DNA from: Arminella tubonensis
GTDB taxonomy: Bacteria; Pseudomonadota; Alphaproteobacteria; Rhizobiales; Rhizobiaceae
Direction of reading: 5' to 3'
Length of the DNA: 64,000 nt
Assembly (NCBI RefSeq): GCF_003240585.1
Contig: NZ_PCDP01000036.1
Span: 310,001-374,000, forward strand
The notes below the pieces were generated by a model. It saw only the letters and a list, made by a program, of their open reading frames with translations, did no database searches and was not told where the DNA came from. The position numbers and the translations under genes were made by a program. Of the stretch, positions 29,801-39,663 are shown piece by piece. How positions within the stretch are numbered: position 1 is the first letter of the stretch; the number at the start of each line of letters is the position of its first letter.

Positions 29801-31228
29801 GTGGAAAAGGCAGAAATCGGACTGATCGGTCTGGCGGTCATGGGATCGAATCTGGCGCTCAACATTGCCGAGAAAGGCAACAGGATCGCGGTCTTCAACC
29901 GGACAGCTCATGTAACCGATGAATTCTACGCCAATGCAGGGGCGCTCAAGGACAGGATCATCCCCTGCAAGACGATCGAGGAGTTTGTCGATGCGATCCG
30001 CCCACCGCGGCCGATCGTCATCATGATCAAGGCCGGCGAGCCTGTTGATCAGCAGATGGCGGCGCTGCAGCCGCATCTCGACAAGGGCGACATCATGATC
30101 GATGCCGGCAACGCCAATTTCCGTGATACCATGGCACGCTTCGACCGCCTCAAGGATACGGGCCTGACTTTCATCGGCATGGGCGTTTCCGGCGGCGAGG
30201 AAGGTGCACGTCACGGCCCGTCGATCATGGTCGGCGGTACGGAAGACAGCTACAAGCGCGTCGAGAAAGTCCTGACCTCGATTTCCGCGAAATACAATGA
30301 CGAGGATTGCTGCGCCTGGCTCGGTACGGACGGCGCGGGGCATTTCGTCAAGACCATTCACAACGGCATCGAATATGCCGACATGCAGATGATCGCCGAA
30401 ATCTACGGCATCCTGCGTGATGGGCTTGGCAAGAGTGCTGCGGAGATCAGCGGCATCTTCGGCGAATGGAACAAGGGTCGGCTCAATTCCTACCTCATCG
30501 AGATCACCGAGAAGGTGCTTGCCGCCAAGGACCCGACCACCGGCAAGGCGATGCCCGATGTCATTCTCGACAAGGCCGGCCAGAAGGGCACCGGCAAATG
30601 GTCTGTCATCGAAAGCCAGCAGATGGGCATTCCGGCGACCGCCATCGAGGCGGCAGTCGCTGCCCGCAGCCTGTCGTCGATGAAGGAGCAGCGCGAGGCT
30701 GCCGAAAAGATCTTCGGCGCCCCGAGCAACTCGTTCCCGATGGCGTTCGGGCCTGATCTCCTCAGGGATCTGGAACTGGCATTGTTTGCCGCGAAGATCG
30801 GGGCCTACGCGCAGGGCTTTGCCGTCATGGCCGAGGCGTCGCGCGAGTTTAAATGGAACCTGCCGATGCCTGTTATCGCCAAGATCTGGCGCGCCGGCTG
30901 CATCATCCGCTCGCAATTCCTCGACGAAATCACCAGCGCTTTCACCAAGTCGCCTGATGCCGCGAACCTAGTGGTGACGCCTGCCTTCTCGGCGATGGTC
31001 AAGGAGTCGCTTCCTTCGCTGCGTCGGGTCGTCGCTGCTGCCGTGACCGCCGGCCTTCCTGTTCCGGCCCTGGCTTCGGCACTCGGCTATTTCGATGCCT
31101 ACCGCCAAGCCCGCGGCACGGCGAACCTAATCCAGGCCCAGCGCGACTTCTTCGGCGCGCACGGCTTCGATCGGGTCGACGGCAAGGATATCCATCATGG
31201 TCCTTGGGGCAGCGGCGCCAACGGCTGA
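29801..31228 (+). CDS. gnd: 6-phosphogluconate dehydrogenase, decarboxylating
   Basis: A 475-residue enzyme of the oxidative pentose phosphate pathway converting 6-phosphogluconate to ribulose 5-phosphate with NADP. Motifs are the Rossmann GLIGLAVMGSNLALN, the substrate loop GVSGGEEGARHGPSIM, the catalytic FVKTIHNGIEYADMQ and KGTGKWSV, and the C-terminal ARDFFGAHGFxRVD-like stretch. A GTG start at 29801 follows GGAGG with 6-base spacing; a longer frame from 29759 is not supported. A strong terminator follows. Confidence 0.96.
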   Translation: MEKAEIGLIGLAVMGSNLALNIAEKGNRIAVFNRTAHVTDEFYANAGALKDRIIPCKTIEEFVDAIRPPRPIVIMIKAGEPVDQQMAALQPHLDKGDIMIDAGNANFRDTMARFDRLKDTGLTFIGMGVSGGEEGARHGPSIMVGGTEDSYKRVEKVLTSISAKYNDEDCCAWLGTDGAGHFVKTIHNGIEYADMQMIAEIYGILRDGLGKSAAEISGIFGEWNKGRLNSYLIEITEKVLAAKDPTTGKAMPDVILDKAGQKGTGKWSVIESQQMGIPATAIEAAVAARSLSSMKEQREAAEKIFGAPSNSFPMAFGPDLLRDLELALFAAKIGAYAQGFAVMAEASREFKWNLPMPVIAKIWRAGCIIRSQFLDEITSAFTKSPDAANLVVTPAFSAMVKESLPSLRRVVAAAVTAGLPVPALASALGYFDAYRQARGTANLIQAQRDFFGAHGFDRVDGKDIHHGPWGSGANG

Positions 31229-31250
31229 TAGCCACGTCGCCTGAAATCAG

Positions 31251-31287
31251 AAAGCCCGCCTGGAATTTTCCGGCGGGCTTTTTTTCT
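31251..31287 (+). terminator. Rho-independent terminator after gnd
   Basis: AAAGCCCGCC (31251-31260) pairs with GGCGGGCTTT (31272-31281), followed by TTTTTTC. It lies between gnd and the convergent LacI gene. Confidence 0.9.
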
Positions 31288-31302
31288 GATCGAAATTAGA
31301 CG

Positions 31303-32340
31303 CTATCGGCTCTTTGGCCAGACCGGCGGGCTGATGCTCTGCAGTTGTTCCGGCTCTGCGCCGTCGATGCGGGCGATGACGGCTCTCGCGAGCTCCCTGC
31401 CGGCGTGACGAACGTCCTCGTAGATCGTGATGATTTCCGGGCGGATCCAGTTGAGGATCTCAGCGGATTGTTTGGCAACCATATCGACATCGGTGCCGAG
31501 GCGTCTGCCCGCCGCCTCGACGCCGGCATTGATGGCGATCGCGCCGCTGCCGGCTGAAGAAATTATGCCGTCAGGCGCGTTCGCGGAGCGCATCAGCGCC
31601 TCTACCGCGTCGCGGATGTCGTTAAGCGGCGTGTCGATGGTGACCCGCATGTGAACTTCCTCCGCGCCGAAGTCGTGCAGCCCCGTCTGGAACCCTATGC
31701 GGGTATGGGAATAGAAGGAGAGTTTGCTCGGCGGCTGCAGGAGCGCGATGCGGCGACGCCCCCTGGCAACGAGCGCCCGCACCGCCTCATAGGCAAATGC
31801 CTCGTTATCGAAATCGTGAAAGGGATGGGCGATGTCCATGTCCGTCCTGCCGTGGGTGGCAAACGGCATGTTGCGCTCCGACATCAGGCGGACGCGCGGA
31901 TCATCGGGCTCGATGCGCGTGATGATAACACCGTCGGCCGAGCCGGTATCGAGGATGTAGCGCACAGGAACCATGGTGTCCTTGCTGTGCGAATGCGGCA
32001 CCACCACCAGGTGATACTGGGTCTCGGCAAGAACCTCTGATATTCCGAAGACCATCTGGCTGGTAAAACCCATGATCTCCTCATCAACGCTCAGGACCAG
32101 GGCGATGACGTTGGTCTTGCCGGTCCTCAGGCGGACACCGGCACGGTTCGGTTGGTAGCCGAGCTGGCTTGCGACCATCCGCACCCGTTCCTTGGTCTCG
32201 GCGCCGATGTCAGGCGCATCCTTCAAGGCGCGCGACACAGTCGTCACTCCGAGCCCGGTCATGAAGGCTATGGTCTTGAGCGTCGGTCGCTCCGGTACCG
32301 TGGCCGGGGCTCTTCCGCCTGATTTCTGCTTGGTGTCCAT
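31303..32340 (-). CDS. LacI family transcriptional regulator
   Basis: A 345-residue repressor-type protein. Its N-terminal helix-turn-helix (residues about 21-70) reads [22 protein letters not shown] with the hinge [16 protein letters not shown]; the periplasmic-binding-like sugar domain follows. It is divergent from the sugar ABC operon and is the likely local regulator. A near-palindrome with a CG centre (32437-32452) lies in the shared intergenic region. The start is ATG 32340; a TTG at 32349 is also possible. Its effector is not deducible, though the neighbours suggest beta-mannosides or xylosides. Confidence 0.9.
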   Translation of the reverse strand: MDTKQKSGGRAPATVPERPTLKTIAFMTGLGVTTVSRALKDAPDIGAETKERVRMVASQLGYQPNRAGVRLRTGKTNVIALVLSVDEEIMGFTSQMVFGISEVLAETQYHLVVVPHSHSKDTMVPVRYILDTGSADGVIITRIEPDDPRVRLMSERNMPFATHGRTDMDIAHPFHDFDNEAFAYEAVRALVARGRRRIALLQPPSKLSFYSHTRIGFQTGLHDFGAEEVHMRVTIDTPLNDIRDAVEALMRSANAPDGIISSAGSGAIAINAGVEAAGRRLGTDVDMVAKQSAEILNWIRPEIITIYEDVRHAGRELARAVIARIDGAEPEQLQSISPPVWPKSR

Positions 32341-32436
32341 TGCGCCCAACGCCGACTTGAAGACCCATCGCCTTATAACGCCCGCGGCAAAGCTGCAAGC
32401 TTGAACGAGATGACGTCGTCGCCTTTCAAACTGGAA

Positions 32437-32452
32437 ACTGTAACGATACAGT
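32437..32452. promoter_or_regulatory. candidate LacI-family operator
   Basis: ACTGTAACGATACAGT is a 16-bp dyad with 14 symmetric positions and the central CG usual for LacI-family sites. It lies 97 bases from the LacI start and 335 from the binding-protein start. A weaker CG-centred dyad, CGGCAACGTTTCAG, is at 32757-32770, just before the importer genes. The rest of 32341-32786 is AT-rich, with no gene. Confidence 0.55.
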
Positions 32453-32786
32453 AAAAATGTCCAGTGCCCTTCGCTGCCTTTTCAGAATACAGGGATTGCT
32501 GGTTGAAACGGCGGATGAAACGGGCATTCACTGCCGCTCCGACCGCAGTTCGAATGGTCTGTATATTTTGACAACTAAATATATGAAATAAAACAGATAA
32601 TTACCTCTATTTTGTAGAGCATATCTGATAGAGCTTTTACTCCAAAGATGCGTCTTCGCGCTCGAGAAAATCGCAAGCATAGATAGAATTCTCGATCTCC
32701 ACGCAAAAACGTTGGGAAGGCGGTTGCGCGATCAAACCGATTGAACTAGGTTTTTACGGCAACGTTTCAGTGAGGGAGGAGAACTC

Positions 32787-34025
32787 ATGAATATTCGTTT
32801 GATGGCAGCCGCATTGCTGGCTTCCGTCGCGATTTCCGCCGTTTCGGCAAATGCGACAGATCTTGAGGTTACACACTGGTGGACATCCGGCGGCGAAGCT
32901 GCGGCCGTGAAAGTTCTGGCCGACCAGTATAACGCGCTTGGCAACAACAAATGGGTGGATGGTGCGATCGCCGGCGCTGGCTCGACCGCCACGCCGCTGA
33001 TCGTCACCCGAATACTTGGTGGCAATCCTATGGGGGCGACGCAGCTCAATACGGGGCGCGACGCCGAGGAACTGGTCAAGGCCGGTCTGATGACCGATCT
33101 GACAGAGCTTGCGGAGAAGGAACACTGGAAGGACATCATCCGTCCGGCCAAGCTGCTCGACGCATGCACCTACGAAGGTCACATCTATTGCGTGCCGCTC
33201 AATATCCACTCCTGGCAGTGGATGTGGGTCAATCGCCACGTCTTCGAAGACAACGGCATGAAGGTTCCGACGAACTGGGACGAATTCGCCGCAGAGGCGC
33301 CGAAGCTGAAGGACAAGGGCATCGTTCCGCTGGCGACCGGCGCTCCCTGGCAGGTCGACGGCATCCGCAGCGTCATGCAGGTCGGCATCGGCGGCAAGGA
33401 TCTCTATCTCGCCATCAATCAGAAGAAGAGCGAAGAGGCCGTGCGCAGCGCCGACAACCGCAAGGTCTGGACTGCTTTTGCGCAGGCGCGCGACATGGTC
33501 GACGAAAGCTATTCCGGCCGTGACTGGAACATGGCAACGAATATGGTGATCGAAGGCAAGGCTGCCGGGCAGATCATGGGCGACTGGGCGCAGGGCGAAT
33601 TCGGCGTTGCCAAGAAGGTAGCCGGCAAGGATTACGATTGCCTGCCGGGTCTCGGCTTCCACGGACTGCTGGATACGGGCGGCGACAGCTTCTACTTCCC
33701 GAAGAACACCAATCCGGACATCACCAAGGCACAGTTGGAACTGGCGAGCATGCTCCTTTCCAAGGAGACGCAGGTCAAGTTCAACCTTGCCAAGGGTTCG
33801 CTACCGGTGCGCGGCGACGTCGACCTGACGGCGGCCAATGCCTGCATGAAAAAGGGCCTTGAAATTCTGGCGACGCCGGAAAACGTTCTGCCCGGCACCA
33901 CGCAGATGCTGACGCCCGACACGATCGGCCAGTTGACCGACCTGTCGCTGCAGTTCTTCAGCTCGAAGATGTCGGTTGACGACGCGGTCAACAAGCAGGC
34001 CGACATCATCAAGCAGGCGCAATAA
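32787..34025 (+). CDS. sugar ABC transporter substrate-binding protein
   Basis: A 412-residue periplasmic binding protein with a Sec signal peptide (MAAALLASVAISAVSANA). The start of the mature part, LEVTHWWTSGGEAAAVKVLADQY, and TNWDEFAAEAPKLKDKGIVPLA are typical of the carbohydrate uptake CUT1 family (MalE/UgpB-like). The ribosome binding site GGGAGGAG is strong. First gene of a nine-gene rightward stretch. From the downstream enzymes, the ligand is probably an oligosaccharide of mannose or xylose; this is inference. Confidence 0.93.
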   Translation: MNIRLMAAALLASVAISAVSANATDLEVTHWWTSGGEAAAVKVLADQYNALGNNKWVDGAIAGAGSTATPLIVTRILGGNPMGATQLNTGRDAEELVKAGLMTDLTELAEKEHWKDIIRPAKLLDACTYEGHIYCVPLNIHSWQWMWVNRHVFEDNGMKVPTNWDEFAAEAPKLKDKGIVPLATGAPWQVDGIRSVMQVGIGGKDLYLAINQKKSEEAVRSADNRKVWTAFAQARDMVDESYSGRDWNMATNMVIEGKAAGQIMGDWAQGEFGVAKKVAGKDYDCLPGLGFHGLLDTGGDSFYFPKNTNPDITKAQLELASMLLSKETQVKFNLAKGSLPVRGDVDLTAANACMKKGLEILATPENVLPGTTQMLTPDTIGQLTDLSLQFFSSKMSVDDAVNKQADIIKQAQ

Positions 34026-34112
34026 GCCAGAAGCATCTCAATATTCGAGACGGTCTTGCGAGGTCGGCGGGTTTTCCGCCGGCCTTGGCGACGCCGCCAA
34101 GGGAGGTATCCG

Positions 34113-35003
34113 ATGGCGCATGCGCATCGTCCGTTCCGTCTGTTCCGCAATCTCAACGCCAAGATCGCCGCCATTCCCATGATCCTGACCGTGATCGTGG
34201 TGTTCGTCGGCTGCACGGTCTGGACCGTGATCTATTCCTTCACCGACTCGAAGCTTCTGCCGAGCCAGAACTTCATCGGGCTCGCCCAATATCAGCGTCT
34301 GTTCACGACGGATCGGTGGGACGCATCGATCAGTAATCTTGCGATCTATGGCGTGCTTAGCCTGATCTTTGCCTTCGTCGTCGGCTTCATCCTGGCAGTG
34401 CTGATCGATCAGAAGATCCGCTTTGAAAATACCTTCCGCACGATCTTCCTCTATCCCTTCGCGCTGTCATTTATCGTCACCGGCATTGTCTGGCAGTGGA
34501 TACTCGACCCGGCGCTCGGCGTTCCAAAGCTGCTGCAGGACTGGGGCCTTCCCGGCGGCGGCGTTTCTCTGCTCGGCAATCAGCAGACAGTGCTGATAGC
34601 ACTTGTGATCGCCGGCCTTTGGCAGGGAACGGGTCTCGTCATGATACTGATGCTCGCAGGGCTTCGCGGCATCGACGGCGAAATCTGGAAGGCGGCCCGC
34701 ATCGACGGAATACCTGCCTGGCGCACCTATATCTTCATCGTCATCCCGATGATGCGCGGCGTTTTCGTAACGACCCTCGTCATCGTCGCCTCAGGCATCG
34801 TGCGGGTCTACGACCTTGTCGTCGCCATGACCAAGGGCGGTCCGGGCTTTGCCTCGGAGATGCCGGCCAAATACGTATTCGACTTCATGTTCCAGCGGTC
34901 CAATCTCGGCCAGGCGCTTGCCGCGTCGACCGTGATGCTGGTCACCGTTTTCATCTTCCTGGTGCCGTGGGCTCTGATCGAGTTCCGCCAGAAGCGCAGC
35001 TAA
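34113..35003 (+). CDS. sugar ABC transporter permease (MalF type)
   Basis: A 296-residue inner membrane protein of about six segments, with the family coupling motif EIWKAARIDGIPAWRTYIFIVIPMM (EAA loop). Start at ATG 34113 is fixed by AAGGGAGGTATCCG; earlier in-frame codons are not used. Cotranscribed with the binding-protein gene 87 bases upstream and with the second permease 11 bases downstream. Confidence 0.93.
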   Translation: MAHAHRPFRLFRNLNAKIAAIPMILTVIVVFVGCTVWTVIYSFTDSKLLPSQNFIGLAQYQRLFTTDRWDASISNLAIYGVLSLIFAFVVGFILAVLIDQKIRFENTFRTIFLYPFALSFIVTGIVWQWILDPALGVPKLLQDWGLPGGGVSLLGNQQTVLIALVIAGLWQGTGLVMILMLAGLRGIDGEIWKAARIDGIPAWRTYIFIVIPMMRGVFVTTLVIVASGIVRVYDLVVAMTKGGPGFASEMPAKYVFDFMFQRSNLGQALAASTVMLVTVFIFLVPWALIEFRQKRS

Positions 35004-35014
35004 GGGAGACCTTC

Positions 35015-35911
35015 ATGGCTATAGCGACATCAATCGAACCGTCAGGCGCCAAGCCCGGCAATCGCTTTGCTCCACGAACGATCATGCTTTACGGCATTCT
35101 CGGCCTTGCGGCGATCTACTATCTGATCCCGCTCTACGTGATGGTGGTCACGTCGTTGAAGGGCATGCCGGAAATAAGGATGGGCAACATTTTTGCCCCA
35201 CCCATGGAGATCACTTTCGAGCCCTGGGTAAAGGCCTGGAGCGAGGCGTGCACCGGTCTCTATTGCCACGGTATTCAGGTTGGATTCTGGAACTCGGTCA
35301 AGATTCTGGTCCCGAGTGTCATCATTTCCATCGCCGTTGCCTCGGTGAATGGCTATGCACTGGCCAACTGGCGCTTCAAAGGGTCGGAGGTATTCTTTAC
35401 CGTCCTGCTGTTCGGCGCCTTCATTCCCTATCAGGTCATGCTCTATCCATTGGTGATGGTGCTTCGGTCGCTCGGTCTCTTTTCCACATTGGGCGGAGTC
35501 GTCCTCGTCCACACCATTTTCGGCATGCCGATCAACACGCTTTTGTTTCGCAATTACTTTGCGGCGCTTCCCCCTGAGCTTTTCAAGGCGGCAAGGGTTG
35601 ACGGGGCGGGGTTCTGGCAGATTTTCCTGCGCATCATGGTACCGATGTCGCTGCCGATTTTTTGTGTCGGCATGATTTTACAGATCACCGGCATCTGGAA
35701 TGATTTCCTGTTCGGTGTCATCTTCGCCGGCACGCAAAACTACCCGATGACTGTACAGCTGAATAATATCGTCAATGCTGTGCAGGGAGTGAAGGAATAC
35801 AACGTCAATATGGCCGCCACGCTTCTGACCGGTGCGGTTCCGCTTATTGTCTATTTCGTGTCCGGACGACTTTTCGTCCGGGGCATCGCCGCCGGCGCAG
35901 TAAAGGGTTGA
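35015..35911 (+). CDS. sugar ABC transporter permease (MalG type)
   Basis: A 298-residue inner membrane protein. After a short N-terminal tail, six segments and the EAA loop PELFKAARVDGAGFWQIFLRIMVPMS are visible. Start at ATG 35015 follows AAGGGAGACCTTC. It pairs with the preceding MalF-type permease to form the translocation channel. The ATPase gene starts 3 bases after its stop. Confidence 0.93.
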   Translation: MAIATSIEPSGAKPGNRFAPRTIMLYGILGLAAIYYLIPLYVMVVTSLKGMPEIRMGNIFAPPMEITFEPWVKAWSEACTGLYCHGIQVGFWNSVKILVPSVIISIAVASVNGYALANWRFKGSEVFFTVLLFGAFIPYQVMLYPLVMVLRSLGLFSTLGGVVLVHTIFGMPINTLLFRNYFAALPPELFKAARVDGAGFWQIFLRIMVPMSLPIFCVGMILQITGIWNDFLFGVIFAGTQNYPMTVQLNNIVNAVQGVKEYNVNMAATLLTGAVPLIVYFVSGRLFVRGIAAGAVKG

Positions 35912-35914
35912 TCA

Positions 35915-37006
35915 ATGAACAGCAGTGTTTCTATCAAGGAATTGTCGCTCAATTTCGGATCGGTCAAAGTCCTAGAAAATCTCAATCTTGAAATCAACGA
36001 TGGCGAGTTTCTGGTTCTCCTGGGCTCTTCCGGCTGCGGCAAGTCAACGCTTCTCAACTGCATTGCCGGCCTGCTCGACATTTCCGAGGGGCAAATCTTC
36101 ATCAAGGGCAAGAATGTCACCTGGGAAGAGCCGAAGGATCGCGGCATCGGCATGGTGTTCCAGTCCTACGCGCTCTATCCGCAGATGACGGTGGAAAAGA
36201 ATCTGGCCTTCGGACTGCGTGTCGCCAAGATGCCGCAGGTCGAGATCGACAAGCGGATCGCCCGCGCCGCCGACATCCTGCAGATCCAGCCGCTGTTGAA
36301 GCGCAAGCCTGCCGAACTCTCCGGCGGCCAGCGTCAGCGTGTCGCGATCGGGCGCGCTTTGGTGCGCGACGTCGATGTCTTCCTGTTCGACGAGCCGCTG
36401 TCGAACCTCGATGCCAAGCTTCGTTCCGAGTTGCGCGTCGAGATCAAGCGACTGCATCATTCTCTGAAGAATACGATGATCTACGTCACCCACGACCAGA
36501 TCGAAGCGCTGACGCTGGCCGATCGCATCGCCATCATGAAGAGCGGTGTCATCCAGCAGCTCGACGAACCGACGACCATCTACAACGCGCCGCGCAACCT
36601 GTTCGTTGCCGGCTTCATCGGCTCGCCGTCGATGAACTTCCTGCATGGCGAACTGGTCGATAACGGCGGCAAAACCGCGTTTGCCACCAACGGCGTGAAA
36701 TTTTCGCTCGATGCCTACGCCACGTCGGAGCCGCTGAAGCCCGGTCGCAAAGTGATCCTCGGGGTTCGGCCTGAGCATATCAAGGTCAACGAAGATCTGG
36801 GTCCAGGCACCGAAGTGCACGATGCGGTGGTCGACATCGAAGAGCCCATGGGCGCTGACAACCTTTTGTGGATCAAGCATGCCGGCCATACCATGTCCGT
36901 GCGTATCAATGGCGCGCGACGCTTCGCGGCCGGCACACCGGTGAAGCTCGTTTTCGACATGTCGCTGGCGTCTCTCTTCGACGCGACCACAGAGGACAGA
37001 ATCTAA
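35915..37006 (+). CDS. sugar ABC transporter ATPase (UgpC/MsmX type)
   Basis: A 363-residue ATPase with Walker A GSSGCGKST, Q-loop FQSYALYPQMTV, signature LSGGQRQRVAIGRAL, Walker B DVFLFDEPLSNLDAKLR and H-loop VTHDQIEAL. A C-terminal regulatory OB-like domain (about 240-363: FIGSPSMNFLHGEL, GVRPEHIKV) is typical of CUT1 ATPases. It completes the importer. Gene spacing of 3 bases from the permease shows cotranscription. Confidence 0.94.
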   Translation: MNSSVSIKELSLNFGSVKVLENLNLEINDGEFLVLLGSSGCGKSTLLNCIAGLLDISEGQIFIKGKNVTWEEPKDRGIGMVFQSYALYPQMTVEKNLAFGLRVAKMPQVEIDKRIARAADILQIQPLLKRKPAELSGGQRQRVAIGRALVRDVDVFLFDEPLSNLDAKLRSELRVEIKRLHHSLKNTMIYVTHDQIEALTLADRIAIMKSGVIQQLDEPTTIYNAPRNLFVAGFIGSPSMNFLHGELVDNGGKTAFATNGVKFSLDAYATSEPLKPGRKVILGVRPEHIKVNEDLGPGTEVHDAVVDIEEPMGADNLLWIKHAGHTMSVRINGARRFAAGTPVKLVFDMSLASLFDATTEDRI

Positions 37007-37105
37007 CGCCGGCAACAGCACGCGTCTGGCCGTGCCATCGGAGCCCTTTGTCGCACTGCGACAGGGCCGGCCATGCCAGCGAATCAAACGTGAAAGACAG
37101 CTAAT

Positions 37106-39568
37106 ATGATGCTCGTTTCAGCAACTCCAGTCATCGATCTCGCCGGTGCGTGGCGGCTTTCGTCACCTGGCAGCGATCACGACGTTTCCATGGCCGTGCC
37201 GGGGGATGTGCACTCGGCGCTGCATGCCGCAAATGTCATCCCCGATCCGTATTTCGCTCGCAACGAGCAGGTCGTGCAGTGGGTGGCTCAGCGCGACTGG
37301 GTGCTCGAGCGTAGCTTCGCGCTCGCTGATACCGACGGCGACTGGTACCTGGATGTCGACTACCTCGACACGATCGCGACGGTTTTCGTCAACGACAGCA
37401 TCGTGCTCGAGGCCGACAATTGCTTCCGCCGCTATCGGCCTGACGTGTCGAAGGCGCTGAAGCAGGGTGTAAATACCATCCGCATCCTGCTTCGTTCCAG
37501 CATTGTCGCCGGGGCCGCGCTGCAGGAAAAGCAGCCGTTCTACATCCCCTACAGCACCGCCAACTCACCGATCCCGAACGGCAATATGTTGCGCAAGCCG
37601 CAGAGCCATTTTGGCTGGGACTGGAATATTGCGGTCGCACCTCTTGGCCTCTACGGCACCGTCGCCCTCAAGAGGCTCGATACCGCGCGCATCGAGAGCG
37701 TCGTGAGCAGGCAGTTTCACAACGAGGACGGTTCGGTCGACCTGCATGTTTCCACAACCTTCTTTGCCAAGGCTCAAGGGGTCGCCCAGGTCTATTTCTC
37801 GCTCGACGACGAGCGTGTGCGTCTCGATTGCGGCATTGCAGCGGGCGAGACGGTCGTCACGCATGTCTTCCACATCGAACAACCCCGACTGTGGTGGCCG
37901 GCGGGCAGCGGCGAACAGGCGCTCTACGATATGTCGGTCGACATCCCGTCTGAAACCGTTACCCGAAAGATCGGCCTTCGCACGGTCGAGCTAGTTACCG
38001 ACAAGGATGAGGCCGGCAGCCGCTTCGCGTTGAAGATCAACGGACGCGAGATCTTCTGCCGCGGTGCCAACTGGATACCGGCGGACGCCTTGTTCTCGCG
38101 CTCGAGCCCTCAGCAAACCGAAGACCTGCTGCAATCGGCGGCCGATGCGAACATGAACATGATCCGCATCTGGGGCGGCGGGTTCTACGAGCACGACTGG
38201 TTCTACGATATCTGCGACCGGCTCGGCCTGATGGTCTGGCAGGATTTCATGTTCGCCTGCAATCTTTATCCCTCGACCGGCGATTTCCTCGAGAATGTCG
38301 AGATCGAGGTCGGTTATCAGGTGAAGCGGCTGGCGACACATCCGTCGATCACACTCTGGTGTGGCGATAACGAGCTTGTCGGCGCACTCACCTGGTTCGA
38401 GGAATCGCGCAAGGATCGCGACCGCTATCTGGTCTCCTATGACCGTCTGAACCGCACGATCGAGCAGGCGATGAAAAAGGCCGCTCCCGATGCGATCTGG
38501 TGGCCGTCGAGCCCTGCCTCCGGCTTGCTCGATTTCAACGACGCCTGGCATGCCGATGGTTCGGGCGACATGCACTACTGGTCGGTTTGGCACGAGAACA
38601 AGTCGTTCGACAATTACCGCACGGTGCACCCGCGCTTCTGCTCCGAGTTCGGTTTCCAGTCCTATACGTCGCTGCCGGTCATCAAGACCTATGCCGAGGC
38701 CAAGGACATGAACGTTGCATCGCCCGTCATGGAGCTGCACCAGAAGAATGCCGGAGGCAACGAGCGCATCGCCGCGACGATGTTCCGCTACTTCCGCTTT
38801 CCGAAGGATTTCCCGAACTTCGTCTATCTCAGTCAGATCCAGCAGGGTCTCGCCATAAAGACCGCGGTCGAATACTGGCGATCGCTGAAGCCGCATTGCA
38901 TGGGTACGATCTACTGGCAGCTCAACGACACCTGGCCGGTAGCCTCCTGGTCAAGCCTTGACTATGGCGGCCGCTGGAAGGCGATGCACTATCTGGTGCG
39001 CCGGTTCTTCCAGCCGGTAACTGTGGCTGCAATCCCATCCGAGGACAATTCGACGATCCGCTTCTCGCTGGTCAACGATACGATGGAGGATATCAGCGTC
39101 GACCTTTCCATCTCGCTGGTCACGATGAGCGGGGAGGTTAGCCTGCTGACATCGGTACAGGCGATCTGCTCCCCGGATGCGGCGGTAACCGCGACTTCGA
39201 TCGCTGCGTCGCAGGTTCCCGCAGATTGCATTCTGACGTGGCACTTTACCACATCGAACGGGATGGGCGGGCAGGGGCATTATGTCCACGGCACCTATAA
39301 GGCGCTTGAGCTCGAACCCGCTGGTCTGACGGTGCTGCGCGAGGAGATCGAGGAGAATGGTACGATCGAACTGACCGTGGCGGCAAAGGGTCTGGCATTG
39401 TTCGTGATGATCGAGAGCGAGACAGACGGGCGCTATTCCGACAACGCCTTTGACCTGACGGCGGGAGAGAGCCGGCGGATCGTGTTCACGCCTTCCGTGC
39501 CGCTGACGTGCGGCGTTGTTCCGGAGTTCCGCTTTTACGACCTGCAGTCCTGCCAGTCGGTGGACTAG
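37106..39568 (+). CDS. glycoside hydrolase family 2 beta-mannosidase
   Basis: An 820-residue enzyme with the GH2 order: sugar-binding domain (about 10-180), immunoglobulin-like domain, TIM barrel and C-terminal beta domains. Diagnostic of beta-mannosidase are PQSHFGWDWN, the acid/base E423 in WCGDNE and the nucleophile E514 in FCSEFGFQSY. It would release mannose from non-reducing ends of beta-mannosides. No signal peptide, so it acts in the cytoplasm on imported oligosaccharide. Start could be ATG 37106 or 37109. It is 99 bases after the ATPase. Confidence 0.92.
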   Translation: MMLVSATPVIDLAGAWRLSSPGSDHDVSMAVPGDVHSALHAANVIPDPYFARNEQVVQWVAQRDWVLERSFALADTDGDWYLDVDYLDTIATVFVNDSIVLEADNCFRRYRPDVSKALKQGVNTIRILLRSSIVAGAALQEKQPFYIPYSTANSPIPNGNMLRKPQSHFGWDWNIAVAPLGLYGTVALKRLDTARIESVVSRQFHNEDGSVDLHVSTTFFAKAQGVAQVYFSLDDERVRLDCGIAAGETVVTHVFHIEQPRLWWPAGSGEQALYDMSVDIPSETVTRKIGLRTVELVTDKDEAGSRFALKINGREIFCRGANWIPADALFSRSSPQQTEDLLQSAADANMNMIRIWGGGFYEHDWFYDICDRLGLMVWQDFMFACNLYPSTGDFLENVEIEVGYQVKRLATHPSITLWCGDNELVGALTWFEESRKDRDRYLVSYDRLNRTIEQAMKKAAPDAIWWPSSPASGLLDFNDAWHADGSGDMHYWSVWHENKSFDNYRTVHPRFCSEFGFQSYTSLPVIKTYAEAKDMNVASPVMELHQKNAGGNERIAATMFRYFRFPKDFPNFVYLSQIQQGLAIKTAVEYWRSLKPHCMGTIYWQLNDTWPVASWSSLDYGGRWKAMHYLVRRFFQPVTVAAIPSEDNSTIRFSLVNDTMEDISVDLSISLVTMSGEVSLLTSVQAICSPDAAVTATSIAASQVPADCILTWHFTTSNGMGGQGHYVHGTYKALELEPAGLTVLREEIEENGTIELTVAAKGLALFVMIESETDGRYSDNAFDLTAGESRRIVFTPSVPLTCGVVPEFRFYDLQSCQSVD

Positions 39569-39663
39569 TCAATAATACCGCCACCACGTGGCGGCATTCC
39601 AGGCTGGTGGCCCAACCGCCAGCCAAGAAGAGAGGCCCCGAGGGGCCAGTGGAGGAGAAATCG

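Noticed and set aside
34496..35014. Upstream extension of the second sugar permease frame
   Set aside because: It overlaps the first permease in another frame; the strong ribosome binding site fixes the start at 35015.
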